Shown: in pieces, positions 13,404-21,886 of the stretch
How the letters are laid out: every line of letters starts with the position of its first letter
Numbering within the stretch: the first letter of the stretch is position 1
Assembly (NCBI GenBank): GCA_964601735.1
Contig: CAZROO010000015.1
Location: forward strand, 1-33,994
Length of the DNA: 33,994 nt
Direction: 5' to 3'
Origin: DATAJX01 sp964601735
GTDB lineage: Bacteria > Pseudomonadota > Alphaproteobacteria > UBA2136 > UBA6156
Made by a program: the position numbers and the translations under genes
Notes under the pieces: generated by a model
Told to the model about the DNA's origin: nothing
The model's input: only the letters and a program-made list of their open reading frames with translations
Database searches by the model: none

Positions 13404-13982
13404 ATGATTTCACTCCTCACCGGCACCATCGCCTACACCGCGCTCGACCACGTGGTCATCGATTGCCACGGCGTCGGCTACCAGGTCTTCGCCCCGGCGC
13501 GCACGCTGGCACCGTTAGCCAAGGGGCAGGGGGCGCAACTGTTTATTGTGACGAACGTGCGTGAAGACGCCATCAACCTCTACGGCTTCACCGACGCCCA
13601 GGACCGTGAACTCTTCATTAAGCTCACCAACGTGTCCGGCGTTGGCCCCAAGCTTGGCCTCAGCCTGCTCACCACCTTAACGCCAACCGAAATTTTATCC
13701 GCCATCAGCAGCAATCAACCTAAAATGCTGGCGCGGGCCAGCGGTGTAGGCAACAAGCTGGCCGAAAAAATCGTGGTGGATTTGCGCGATTACGCCGGCA
13801 AGGCAGCTTTTGTAACGGGTACGCCTGTGCATAGCCCTCTACTGGTCGACCTCACCTCGGCCCTGGTCAACCTCGGCTACCAGCCCCGCAATGCCGAGGC
13901 TGCTGCCAGCGCCACGCTGCAAAACCACCCGGGAGAGGACTTTGAAACCCTCTTCAAACAGGCACTCAAAAAGGTGGCATGA
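13404..13982 (+). CDS. ruvA: Holliday junction DNA-binding protein RuvA
   Basis: A 192-residue RuvA that forms tetramers on four-way junctions and loads RuvB. The N-terminal OB domain (MISLLTGTIAY, HGVGYQVFAPARTL) is followed by two helix-hairpin-helix motifs, TNVSGVGPKLGLSLLTTL and ASGVGNKLAEKIVVDLRD, and a C-terminal RuvB-contact domain with LVNLGYQPRNAEAA. It is slightly shorter than E. coli RuvA. Its TGA is one base away from a 284-bp inverted-repeat element, and the usual partner ruvB comes only after two unrelated genes. Confidence 0.95.
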   Translation: MISLLTGTIAYTALDHVVIDCHGVGYQVFAPARTLAPLAKGQGAQLFIVTNVREDAINLYGFTDAQDRELFIKLTNVSGVGPKLGLSLLTTLTPTEILSAISSNQPKMLARASGVGNKLAEKIVVDLRDYAGKAAFVTGTPVHSPLLVDLTSALVNLGYQPRNAEAAASATLQNHPGEDFETLFKQALKKVA

Positions 13983-13983
13983 T

Positions 13984-14267
13984 GAGCTTATCCTTCCCTT
14001 TTTTGTTGGCTGCGTTGCGCCATAAAGGCCGTAGCGCAGCGACCAATTGCGGTGAGGAGGCCGCCGCGATGTTGAAGACATCGGTAGGCCGAGGAAACGT
14101 AATTGGACGGCCTTTAGGGCGCAACCCTTCGGGCCGCAACCGGGCGGGCGTTAAAAGTTTGCCGCTCCTTGCTAAAGGTGCGGTCAACACCTTGTTGCTC
14201 GTCGCGTCAAATTTTACCATCCCGCCGGTTAGTGGCGCAGCTCAACAAAAAAGGGAAGGATAAGCTC
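13984..14267. mobile_element. 284-bp inverted-repeat element (MITE-like or structured RNA)
   Basis: The ends 13984-14008 and 14243-14267 are perfect 25-bp inverted repeats; each begins GAGCTTATCCTTCCC when read inward. Beyond them partial complementarity continues (GCTGCG, GCGCCA). Inside, 14015-14032 and 14107-14124 are complementary at 17 of 18 positions and extend through CCAATT/AATTGG, enclosing a GATGT/ACATC hairpin. A further hairpin, AAGGTG/CACCTT, lies in the right half. It fits exactly between the ruvA stop and the next ATG. There is no clear target duplication and no transposase. A 94-codon frame runs through it by chance or passively. A non-autonomous transposon is the simplest reading; a structured RNA is the alternative. 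Confidence 0.65.
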
Positions 14268-14269
14268 TA

Positions 14270-14956
14270 ATGAAAATCCAATGGCTCTCTCACGCCTGCG
14301 TCAGAATCCAGACCCATTCGCATAACATTCTCATCGACCCGTTCCTCAGCGGTAATCCAACGGCGCCACTGACGTGGCAAGAGGCGTCCGAAGGCATCAC
14401 CCACATTCTGCTCACCCACGGTCATTCCGACCACGTCGGCGACACTGTCGCCATCGCCAGAAAACACAACGTCCCGGTGGTTGCGATGGTCGAACTCGCG
14501 GCCTGGCTGGAAAAACAGGGCGTGCAAAAAACCGAGCAAGCCAACTTCGGCGGCCCGATTGATTTAGGCGGCGACCACAAAGTAACGCTCGTGCCCGCCT
14601 GGCACAGCAGCGCATCCGACGAAGGCCTGTATTTCGGTAATCCCGCCGGGCTTGTCATCGAAACCCCCGAGCACAATGTCTACCACGCAGGCGATACCGG
14701 CGTGTTTGGTGACATGGCGCTCATCCACGAAATGTACCAGCCCAGCATCGGTTTTCTGCCCATCGGCGGGCGCTACACCATGGACGGCAAAAACGCTGCC
14801 TTCGCCGCGCGTAAATTCTTCAAGTTCAAGCACCTGTTCCCCATCCATTACGGCACTTTCAGTGCCATCGCGCCTAACGCCGACGAATTTGTGGCGGCAG
14901 GCAAGGGCCTTCCCATCCAGGTCCTCAAACCCGGCGAGAGCGTAGAAATCAAATGA
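14270..14956 (+). CDS. UPF0173 metal-dependent hydrolase (metallo-beta-lactamase fold)
   Basis: A 228-residue metallo-beta-lactamase-fold protein of the UPF0173 type. The N-terminus MKIQWLSHACVRIQT and the IDPFLSGNP loop are characteristic. The metal-binding motif THGHSDHVGD is complete, further ligands are in VPAWHSS and YHAGDTGVFGDM, and the last His is in FPIHYGTF. The substrate is unknown for the family. Its ATG is 2 bases after the inverted-repeat element, whose GGGAAGGA arm could act as the ribosome-binding site (7 bases from the ATG counting from AAGGATAAG). Its stop overlaps the GIY-YIG start by four bases. Confidence 0.9.
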   Translation: MKIQWLSHACVRIQTHSHNILIDPFLSGNPTAPLTWQEASEGITHILLTHGHSDHVGDTVAIARKHNVPVVAMVELAAWLEKQGVQKTEQANFGGPIDLGGDHKVTLVPAWHSSASDEGLYFGNPAGLVIETPEHNVYHAGDTGVFGDMALIHEMYQPSIGFLPIGGRYTMDGKNAAFAARKFFKFKHLFPIHYGTFSAIAPNADEFVAAGKGLPIQVLKPGESVEIK

Positions 14957-15462
14957 GAGGACTATCCCCGGAAAATAGCGGGCCACTTATGCCGCAACAA
15001 GAATCCATTGATTCTCCTGCTATTTATCCGGGGTCTTCTTACCTGGAAATCCAGAATAAGCTGACAGCCAAGGCGAAAGAGCTTCTTGCTAGGTGGACCT
15101 TTTTCCTCGATGAGCCACAGTTTTTTGTCTATATCATGACGAATGCCAGCCACGTTTCGCTCTACGTTGGCCGTACCAAATATCCACATCGCCGGCCTAT
15201 GGAGCATAAATGGGGCATCTACCCAAATGCTTACACTAAAAAATACAAAATTAATCAGTTGGTCTGGATGATTGGAGTAACTTCACTCGATGAAGCTGCG
15301 GATTTGGAATACCGCTTTAAACGCTGGCATAGAGAATGGAAAGAGGCTTTGATTAATGCCGTAAATCCTAATTGGGATGATTTGGCGAGTTATGAAGTAA
15401 ACAAGACCCCGGATAACCATGCAGAAGAGGGCATGGTTTCCGAGGATAGGCGCTTCTGTTAG
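14953..15462 (+). CDS. GIY-YIG nuclease family protein
   Basis: A 169-residue protein with a GIY-YIG fold starting near residue 58: FFVYIMTNASHVSLYVGRT, then RRPMEHKWG, YTKKYKINQLVWM, SLDEAADLEYRFKRWHREWK and NPNWDDL. The order and spacing match the single-domain YhbQ/UPF0213-like family, though the usual YIG is YVG. About 55 residues precede the domain and are not recognisable. The start at 14953 overlaps the previous stop (ATGA); ATG at 14989 is an alternative. GC content is clearly lower than in neighbouring genes, so it may be an insertion into the ruv operon. Its role is unknown; a DNA-repair link is only suggested by the site. Confidence 0.82.
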   Translation: MRGLSPENSGPLMPQQESIDSPAIYPGSSYLEIQNKLTAKAKELLARWTFFLDEPQFFVYIMTNASHVSLYVGRTKYPHRRPMEHKWGIYPNAYTKKYKINQLVWMIGVTSLDEAADLEYRFKRWHREWKEALINAVNPNWDDLASYEVNKTPDNHAEEGMVSEDRRFC

Positions 15463-15472
15463 GTTATTGGAT

Positions 15473-16465
<993 letters not shown>

Positions 16466-16503
16466 CGCGTAGGCGATAGCCGTTCTCTTTACAGGATTTT
16501 GCC

Positions 16504-16532
16504 TTGAAACCGGGGCAGGGGGCCGCTAGGTT
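16504..16532 (+). promoter_or_regulatory. possible promoter of the tol operon
   Basis: TTGAAA (16504-16509), a 17-base spacer and TAGGTT (16527-16532). A GAGGA ribosome-binding site follows before the tolQ ATG. Confidence 0.35.
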
Positions 16533-16580
16533 GCGATAAAGATTCCGTATCGAAAAAACAGGCCAATCAAAGAGGATTTC

Positions 16581-17291
16581 ATGGAGCCGCAAAACCTGTC
16601 CGTCCACACCGACATGTCGTTCATCAACCTGTTCATGCAGGCCGGTGTTTTCGTCAAAATCATCATGCTGGGGCTACTCGCCGCCAGCGTCACCGTCTGG
16701 GCGGTGTGGATGGCCAAGCTCGGCCAGCTCAAGCGCCTGCACCGTCTGGCCGACGATTTCGAGGATGTGTTCTGGAGCGGCTCCCACACGCTCGAGAGCT
16801 TCGTGCGCCAGGTCAATCCGCGCCAGGGCCAGCACCCGCTCGCCAGCGTGTTCGTCATCGGCTACGAGGAATGGCAGGCGGCCACCGACACCGAACGCGC
16901 CGACGGCACCGCCCTGCAACGCGTGCGCCGCATGATGGACGCCACCGCCCGCCGCGAGCTCGAAGCACTGGAAGCCTGGCTGCCGTTCCTCGCCACCACC
17001 GGCTCCATCGGCCCGTTCGTCGGCCTGCTCGGCACCGTCTGGGGCATCATGAGCAGCTTCCAAAGCATCGGCGCGTCCAAAAACACCAGCCTCGCGGTGG
17101 TTGCGCCGGGCATCGCCGAAGCCCTTTTCGCCACGGCCATCGGGCTGTTCGCCTCCATCCCCGCAGTGGTGGCCTATAACAAGCTCATGGGCCTGCTGGG
17201 CCGCTACGCCACCCGGCTCGAAACCTTCGTCGACGAATTTCTCACCGTGCTGGAACGCCAAGGCAAAAAAACCGCCACAAAGGCCCGATAA
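16581..17291 (+). CDS. tolQ: Tol-Pal system protein TolQ
   Basis: A 236-residue inner-membrane stator that couples the proton gradient to the Tol system, which pulls the outer membrane inward during division. The first transmembrane helix lies around residues 20-45 (VKIIMLGLLAASVTVWAVW), followed by a cytosolic region. TM2 and TM3 contain LATTGSIGPFVGLLGTVWGI and the VAPGIAEALFATAIGLFASI stretch with the conserved Thr and Pro/Gly pattern. An AGAGGA lies before the ATG. A copy of the dispersed repeat separates it from tolR. Confidence 0.95.
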   Translation: MEPQNLSVHTDMSFINLFMQAGVFVKIIMLGLLAASVTVWAVWMAKLGQLKRLHRLADDFEDVFWSGSHTLESFVRQVNPRQGQHPLASVFVIGYEEWQAATDTERADGTALQRVRRMMDATARRELEALEAWLPFLATTGSIGPFVGLLGTVWGIMSSFQSIGASKNTSLAVVAPGIAEALFATAIGLFASIPAVVAYNKLMGLLGRYATRLETFVDEFLTVLERQGKKTATKAR

Positions 17292-17339
17292 AATGCTGCT
17301 GCAAATTCAAACCGCAAACGCTACCCACTTCTCCGGCTT

Positions 17340-17368
17340 CATGCCAGCGAAGGCTGGCATCCACGCCC
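17340..17368 (+). repeat. dispersed repeat between tolQ and tolR
   Basis: CATGCCAGCGAAGGCTGG followed by CATCCACGCCC. The two arm changes compensate each other (CCAGC/GCTGG). It enlarges the tolQ-tolR gap to 100 bases. Confidence 0.75.
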
Positions 17369-17391
17369 TCTTGATAAAAGGTGAATAAATC

Positions 17392-17817
17392 ATGGGTATG
17401 AACCTCACCCAACGCAGCCATACGGGCAAGCGCTACCGCCCGATGGCGGAAATGAACGTCACACCGTTCGTCGACGTCATGCTGGTGCTGCTCATCATCT
17501 TCATGATTGCCGCGCCCATGCTCACCCAGGGCGTGCAGGTGGCCTTGCCTAAGGCCGACGCCAAACCCATCGAGCAGGATAGGCCGCTCGAAGTCACGCT
17601 TAAGGCCGACGGCACCGTCTATGTCGGCAGCGCCCTGGTGCCCGCCGATGCGCTGGTCGCGCGCCTGCAGGCCGTGCAGGAAAACCGCGAAAACGCCAGC
17701 GTGCTCATCAAGGCCGACAAAGGCCTGCCTTACGGCAAGGTGATGGAAGTCATGGCCGCGCTGCAAGCCGCCGGGCTGGTCGATGTGGGGATGCAAACGG
17801 ACGCCCAGCAACAGTAA
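17392..17817 (+). CDS. tolR: Tol-Pal system protein TolR
   Basis: A 141-residue ExbD/TolR-type protein. A short cytosolic N-terminus precedes one transmembrane helix containing the proton-path Asp (MNVTPFVDVMLVLLIIFMIA), and the periplasmic domain follows (LPKADAKP, LKADGTVYVGSALVP, KADKGLPYGKVMEVM). AAGGTG lies 8 bases before the ATG. Its TAA overlaps the tolA ATG by one base. With TolQ it forms the motor complex. Confidence 0.95.
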   Translation: MGMNLTQRSHTGKRYRPMAEMNVTPFVDVMLVLLIIFMIAAPMLTQGVQVALPKADAKPIEQDRPLEVTLKADGTVYVGSALVPADALVARLQAVQENRENASVLIKADKGLPYGKVMEVMAALQAAGLVDVGMQTDAQQQ

Positions 17818-18668
17818 TGATTGCCGCCATCAACAACCCGCACGCGCACCTCACCCGGGCGCCAAGCCTCACCGGCTCGTGGGTGCTGTCGGTTATCGGT
17901 CATCTGGCCCTGCTGGTTTTCTTGAGTATTACCGCCGCTTTCACCATCCATACCGCGCCGCCTGCCGCCATTCAGGTGCACTTGGTGGGCGTGCCGCAGC
18001 CCAACGCGGCCCCTAAGCCTGTGGTCAAGCCGGAGGAGGTGCGCACGCAAGACAGCGCCGCGCCGTATGAGGCCCCCAAAGTGATGAAAAACATGCCGGA
18101 CAAGACGGCGACCAGCAAATTCGCCATGAAGCCGGAAACCAAGGTCGAAAAACTCCCGCCGCAGCCTATCGAGGCGCAAAAGCGGCCGCCGGTGCTCGAT
18201 AAAACCACCCGCGAGAAAAAGGTGGTCAAGAACGACCTCAAGGCCAAGGTGGTGAACAACCCCGAAGACTTCCTCAAGGCCCTTAACTATATCGACAAGC
18301 TCAAAACCGTCGCGCCCAGCGCCACCACCCCGGCGGTGCAGGCCAAAAACGAACCCGCGGGCGAGGGGCCCAAAATCCAGCTCAACCTGTCCGACCAGGG
18401 CGACGTCGACGCCATCCGCAGGCACATCGAGCAGTTCTGGCTCAAGCCGCCGGGCGTGATGACCGACCAGCTCGAGGTGTCCATCGAGGTCGACCTCGAC
18501 AACACCGGCCGCCTGACCGATTCCAAAGTCCTTCAGGCCTCGGGCAACCCGGCCTTCGACGAATCTGTGATGCGTGCCATCCAGCGTGCCCAGCCCATCC
18601 CGGTGCCGGAAGGCAAATACGACAAGTTCAAGCAGCTTGAACTCCACTTCAGCAGTTCGGGGCAGTAG
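17817..18668 (+). CDS. tolA: Tol-Pal system protein TolA (TonB-like C-terminus)
   Basis: A 283-residue protein with one N-terminal membrane helix (WVLSVIGHLALLVFLSITAA, residues about 22-41), a Pro/Lys-rich periplasmic rod, and a C-terminal TonB/TolA domain from about residue 190 (DVDAIRRHIEQFWLKPPGVM, VSIEVDLDNTGRLTDSKVLQ, NPAFDESVMRAIQRAQPIPV). It should transmit force from TolQR to TolB and Pal. The rod is short compared with E. coli TolA, as is common in alphaproteobacteria. It starts inside the tolR stop codon. Confidence 0.9.
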   Translation: MIAAINNPHAHLTRAPSLTGSWVLSVIGHLALLVFLSITAAFTIHTAPPAAIQVHLVGVPQPNAAPKPVVKPEEVRTQDSAAPYEAPKVMKNMPDKTATSKFAMKPETKVEKLPPQPIEAQKRPPVLDKTTREKKVVKNDLKAKVVNNPEDFLKALNYIDKLKTVAPSATTPAVQAKNEPAGEGPKIQLNLSDQGDVDAIRRHIEQFWLKPPGVMTDQLEVSIEVDLDNTGRLTDSKVLQASGNPAFDESVMRAIQRAQPIPVPEGKYDKFKQLELHFSSSGQ

Positions 18669-18718
18669 GCATCAACATGGAATTGCAAACCACCGTTTAA
18701 TATGAAAGGAATAGGCGC

Positions 18719-20038
18719 ATGAAAAAAATCCTCGCTTCGCTGTTGATTCTGGTACTCGCTCTTATTACTAACACCGCCCACGCTGCCGTCCGCATCGACC
18801 TTTCCAACCCCAATTCGGCGCCCATCCCCATCGCGGTGCTCAACTTCGTCGGCAAAACGCCGGAAGAGCAGCAGTACGCGCGCGACATTCCCGGCGTCAT
18901 CACCAACAATTTCAGCCACAGCACGCCGTTCAAGGTATTGCCCAGCAAGGCCTTCCTGCAAACGGCGGAAGACATCGCCGCCAACGGCCCCAAATTTTCC
19001 GACTGGAAAGGCATTAACGCCGACGCCCTGCTCACCGGCAGCGTCCAACTGATAGACGGTGGCGCGCAAATCCGCGTCGAGTACCGCCTGTACGACACCC
19101 AAACCGAGCAGCAGCTCGTCGGCCGCCGCTACACGGTCGAAACCCGCTTCTGGCGCCACATTTCCCACCGCATTTCCGACGACGTGTACGAACAGCTCAC
19201 CGGCGAATCCGGCTACTTCGCCACCCGCATCGTCCACATCGGCGAAACCGGCACCGGCAAAAACACCCAAAAGAAACTCTGCGTCATGGATCAGGACGGC
19301 GCCAACTACCAGTGTCTCACCAGCGGTTCAGACCTCGTGCTCACGCCGCGCTTCAACCCCGAGTTGCAAAAGATCATCTACATGAGCTATGCCAGCGGCA
19401 ACCCGCGCCTCTACCTGCTCGATATGCCCACCGGCAAGCAGACCATCATCGGCGATTTCCAGGGCCTCAACAGCACGCCGCGCTTCAGCCCCGATGGCAA
19501 GTACATCGCCATGACGCTGACGATGGGCCACGAAGGCAACCCAGAAATCTATGAAATGAACCTCGCCAGCCGCGACCTCAAGCGCCTGACGTTCCATAGC
19601 GCCATCGATACGTCGCCCAGCTACTCGCCGGACGGCAAGTACATCGTCTTCAACTCCGACCGCGGCGGTACCCCGGCGCTGTACATCATGAACCGCGACG
19701 GCTCCAACGTGCGGCGGCTCACCTACCGCGAAGGCCGCTACTACGCCCCGGCGTGGAGCCCGCGCGGCGACCTCATCGCCTTCATCAAGCAAACCGGCGG
19801 GGTCTTCCACGTCGGCGTCATCGACCCGCAAGGCAACGAGGAACGCCTGCTGACCGACAGCTACCTCGACGACAACGTCACCTGGGCGCCCAACGGCCGT
19901 GTGCTGGTGTTCCAGCGCCAGGCGCCCAAGTCCGACAAGTCGAAGCTCTACACCATCGACCTGACCGGCTATAACCTGCGCGAACTGCCGACGCCGACCG
20001 ATGCCTCCGACCCGGCCTGGTCGCCGCTGATTAAGTAG
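18719..20038 (+). CDS. tolB: Tol-Pal system beta-propeller protein TolB
   Basis: A 439-residue periplasmic protein with a signal peptide (MKKILASLLILVLALITNTAHA). An N-terminal alpha/beta domain (IPIAVLNF, DIPGVITNNFSHSTPFKVL, DALLTGSVQLIDGGAQIRVEY) is followed by a C-terminal propeller with repeated SPDGKYIAM, SPDGKYIVFNSDRGGTPALY and SPRGDLIAF blades. It binds Pal in other bacteria. A GGAATAGG lies before the ATG. A strong terminator follows, and pal is not the next gene, which is unusual. Confidence 0.95.
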   Translation: MKKILASLLILVLALITNTAHAAVRIDLSNPNSAPIPIAVLNFVGKTPEEQQYARDIPGVITNNFSHSTPFKVLPSKAFLQTAEDIAANGPKFSDWKGINADALLTGSVQLIDGGAQIRVEYRLYDTQTEQQLVGRRYTVETRFWRHISHRISDDVYEQLTGESGYFATRIVHIGETGTGKNTQKKLCVMDQDGANYQCLTSGSDLVLTPRFNPELQKIIYMSYASGNPRLYLLDMPTGKQTIIGDFQGLNSTPRFSPDGKYIAMTLTMGHEGNPEIYEMNLASRDLKRLTFHSAIDTSPSYSPDGKYIVFNSDRGGTPALYIMNRDGSNVRRLTYREGRYYAPAWSPRGDLIAFIKQTGGVFHVGVIDPQGNEERLLTDSYLDDNVTWAPNGRVLVFQRQAPKSDKSKLYTIDLTGYNLRELPTPTDASDPAWSPLIK

Positions 20039-20057
20039 CGCAAACGCTAGGCAACAC

Positions 20058-20091
20058 AAAAAGCGGGGGAGCGTTGACGCCCCCCGCTTTT
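20058..20091 (+). terminator. intrinsic terminator of the tol operon
   Basis: AAGCGGGGG (20061-20069) pairs with CCCCCGCTT (20081-20089), with an inner GCG/CGC, flanked by an A-run and TTTT. Confidence 0.9.
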
Positions 20092-20139
20092 GCTATCAGG
20101 TTGCCTCTCGAAACCCACTCTTTTTCCAAGGTTAAAATA

Positions 20140-20454
20140 ATGACCGAACAAACTCTCCGGCGCGTCTGTTCATGCGTATCTGTGTGGTGTGGCGGAAGTC
20201 GTGCAAACTGTCCCATCCAACGGGCATCCGACGAGGTTGAAGCGGTGCTGGGCCATAAACCCGACCCCAATAATCCTGTCGAGAAGCAATTGATGGATGA
20301 TAGATATATCGCCAACACTTCGCTGGCCCATGAAGAAGAAACCGGTGTGTGCCCTTCGGTACGTTGCCGCCAGTGCCTTAAAGGCCCAAGGCTCCGCAAG
20401 GAGTTCAAGGAGGTCTTTGAAGGTCGCGGCTGCGAACCGGATTCCACCACCTGA
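20140..20454 (+). CDS. small Cys-rich hypothetical protein
   Basis: A 104-residue soluble protein I do not recognise. It has eight cysteines in two groups: Cys10, 12, 17 and 24 near the start (CSCVSVWCGGSRANCP) and Cys71, 76, 79 and 98 near the end (CPSVRCRQC). A charged helical middle part contains DEVEAVLGHKPDPNNPVEKQ. The paired CxC and CxxC spacing suggests a metal or iron-sulfur site, but no known motif is matched exactly. ATG at 20140 is preferred over the upstream frame start at 20074 because AAGG lies 8 bases before it and the upstream part overlaps the tolB terminator. It is followed by a hairpin. Confidence 0.65.
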   Translation: MTEQTLRRVCSCVSVWCGGSRANCPIQRASDEVEAVLGHKPDPNNPVEKQLMDDRYIANTSLAHEEETGVCPSVRCRQCLKGPRLRKEFKEVFEGRGCEPDSTT

Positions 20455-20463
20455 ACTTTACTA

Positions 20464-20493
20464 CCACGCCCCGGTTGAATTCTGACCGGGGCG
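20464..20493 (+). terminator. terminator-like hairpin after the Cys-rich gene
   Basis: ACGCCCCGGT and ACCGGGGCGT form a perfect 10-bp stem around TGAATTCTG. There is no proper T-run, so termination strength is uncertain. Confidence 0.5.
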
Positions 20494-20577
20494 TAACTAT
20501 TTGGGATTGACCATCCCGGGCAAGGGGCGTAACCCGCCCTTACCATTTTTACCTTTCACACTTACCAAGGGGCCCTT

Positions 20578-20805
20578 ATGTGCATTCCTGGAGAACACGA
20601 AAAACGCGTCGCGGGTATTCTGGCTAAATTGGCCGAAGAATCCGACCCGGCCGCTACGGTAAAAGACCTCACCGATACAGCGCTGCTTGAACTGTCCAAA
20701 GAGCTCAATATCCCGTGCACCGATCCCTCGTGCTTCGAGGATATGGCCTTTGATTGGGCCGTCAAACTTAAGCGTAGTCAAATTGGTCTGGTCAGTGCGG
20801 CCTGA
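20578..20805 (+). CDS. small hypothetical protein, 75 residues
   Basis: An unrecognised acidic, helical protein (KRVAGILAKLAEESDPAATV, then DLTDTALLELSKELNIPC). It has three Cys, two of them in IPCTDPSCFED. AAGGGG lies 7-8 bases before the ATG, and codon use looks native. A short hairpin with a 10-bp stem (20827-20850, one G-U pair) follows but lacks a T-run. It is flanked by two other small Cys- or His-containing genes on the same strand. Confidence 0.6.
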   Translation: MCIPGEHEKRVAGILAKLAEESDPAATVKDLTDTALLELSKELNIPCTDPSCFEDMAFDWAVKLKRSQIGLVSAA

Positions 20806-20871
20806 TACTCCCCCCTCGAAAAAACCAAGGGTCGCCACAAGGCGGCCCTTGCGCGTGGCCCTTGACACATT

Positions 20872-20880
20872 TGCTATGCT
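20872..20880 (+). promoter_or_regulatory. extended -10 promoter for the His-rich membrane protein
   Basis: TGCTATGCT fits the extended -10 form, 11 bases before the ATG at 20892. There is no -35 at 17 bases, although a TTGACA lies close upstream at 20862-20867. Confidence 0.35.
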
Positions 20881-20891
20881 GCCCGCAAAGA

Positions 20892-21362
20892 ATGAACCCC
20901 ATGCCCGCTCAAGCCCATAAACACCCGCACAAACACGGCCACAAGGTCAAAAAACTGCGCCATTCGGCCTTCACCATCAGCATTTTGAGCCTGTTGCCGC
21001 ATATTTTCTGCTGCCTGCTGCCCACCGCAGCGGCGCTGGTCAGCCTGGGCACCACCGTGGGTTTGGCTACGGCGCTGTCGTCCAACCCGCTTTACCGGAT
21101 GGTCGATGCCTATCACATCTATTTCCTTGGCCTGGCGGTCGTCACTGTCATTGTCAGCGGGGTCATCAACTACGTCGCCTGGCGCATCGATTGCCACGAC
21201 CACACCGCCCTGAATGAGGAAGGCTGCCACCACGAGCCCTGCCAGCCCAAAAAGACCGGCGCTTTCAAAATCTTCCTGTTTTCGGTGGCACTGCTGGTTT
21301 TCGATATTTCCTACTACCTGTTCGAGGAAAACATCCTCGGCCTCCATCACCACCTCAAATAA
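20892..21362 (+). CDS. His-rich integral membrane protein, putative metal-related
   Basis: A 156-residue protein with a His/Lys-rich N-terminus (AHKHPHKHGHKVKKLRH) and three likely membrane segments: ILSLLPHIFCCLLPTAAALV near 30-50, IYFLGLAVVTVIVSGVINYV near 76-95, and IFLFSVALLVFDISYYLF near 127-144. A loop CHDHTALNEEGCHHEPC lies between the second and third, and the C-terminus ends LGLHHHLK. His and Cys clusters on both sides and the HIFCC motif in the first helix resemble small metal-handling membrane proteins of the MerC/MerT kind, but I cannot place it in a named family. ATG at 20901 is an alternative start. Confidence 0.7.
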   Translation: MNPMPAQAHKHPHKHGHKVKKLRHSAFTISILSLLPHIFCCLLPTAAALVSLGTTVGLATALSSNPLYRMVDAYHIYFLGLAVVTVIVSGVINYVAWRIDCHDHTALNEEGCHHEPCQPKKTGAFKIFLFSVALLVFDISYYLFEENILGLHHHLK

Positions 21363-21397
21363 GAAAAGCGCCCTTTACTGGAGGACGCTTTTCTCGA

Positions 21398-21781
21398 TTA
21401 AATCTTCCACCGGAAGATAACATGCCCCGGTCGGGAAGGGTCGTTGTCAGGCACCCCTTTGCGGGCCATATAAAAGGCCTTGGCCCCTTTCTGCCAGGCG
21501 ACGACACCGAATATCGTGCAGTCGGCCTCAACGGCGAGGCGCATGGCCTGTTCCAGCAATTGGGTGCCAACCTGCCGGGCCTGGTAGGCTGGCAGAACCT
21601 TGATTTTGTCCAGCCAGGCATGAGGTTCATCAACCATCAGATGCGCCGTGGCTACCGGCTCGTTTTTAAAGAGTGCGGTAATTTCGGTGGCATCTTCGCC
21701 TTCAATCTGGATAACGCGGGTACGGAAGGTAACACGCAACGCAGGTTTGCCTGCTTCCTCGGGAGTGGAAGGCTTGGCCAT
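21398..21781 (-). CDS. GNAT family N-acetyltransferase
   Basis: A 127-residue GNAT-fold protein. The acetyl-CoA-binding motif A is IKVLPAYQARQVGTQLLEQA near residues 60-79, and motif B is GVVAWQKGAKAFYMARKGV. The first 30 residues, with RVTFRTRVIQIEGEDATEI, are less typical. The acceptor substrate cannot be deduced. AAGGGG lies about 7 bases before the start codon. It is convergent with the His-rich gene and precedes nothing on its own strand. Confidence 0.8.
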   Translation of the reverse strand: MAKPSTPEEAGKPALRVTFRTRVIQIEGEDATEITALFKNEPVATAHLMVDEPHAWLDKIKVLPAYQARQVGTQLLEQAMRLAVEADCTIFGVVAWQKGAKAFYMARKGVPDNDPSRPGHVIFRWKI

Positions 21782-21847
21782 GTCGGCCCCTTGGGGTTGG
21801 AGAAAAGGGAAAAGTCTGATTCCCTTGATATGGGGCTCTAACCCAAA

Positions 21848-21875
21848 AATAAAAGGGGCCGAAGCCCCTTAAAAT
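21848..21875 (-). terminator. intrinsic terminator of rpmB
   Basis: Read on the minus strand, AAGGGGC and GCCCCTT pair around a TTCG tetraloop and are followed by TTATTTT. Confidence 0.85.
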
Positions 21876-21886
21876 AGTACCGGTAA

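Noticed and set aside
13979..14263. 94-codon plus-strand frame (and an 84-codon minus-strand frame) inside the inverted-repeat element
   Set aside because: Both coincide with the repeat structure, show no domain or ribosome-binding site of their own, and are explained by GC-rich DNA lacking stops.
13984..14267. Target-site duplication of the inverted-repeat element
   Set aside because: Flanking bases (AT on the left, TA on the right) do not give a convincing direct repeat.
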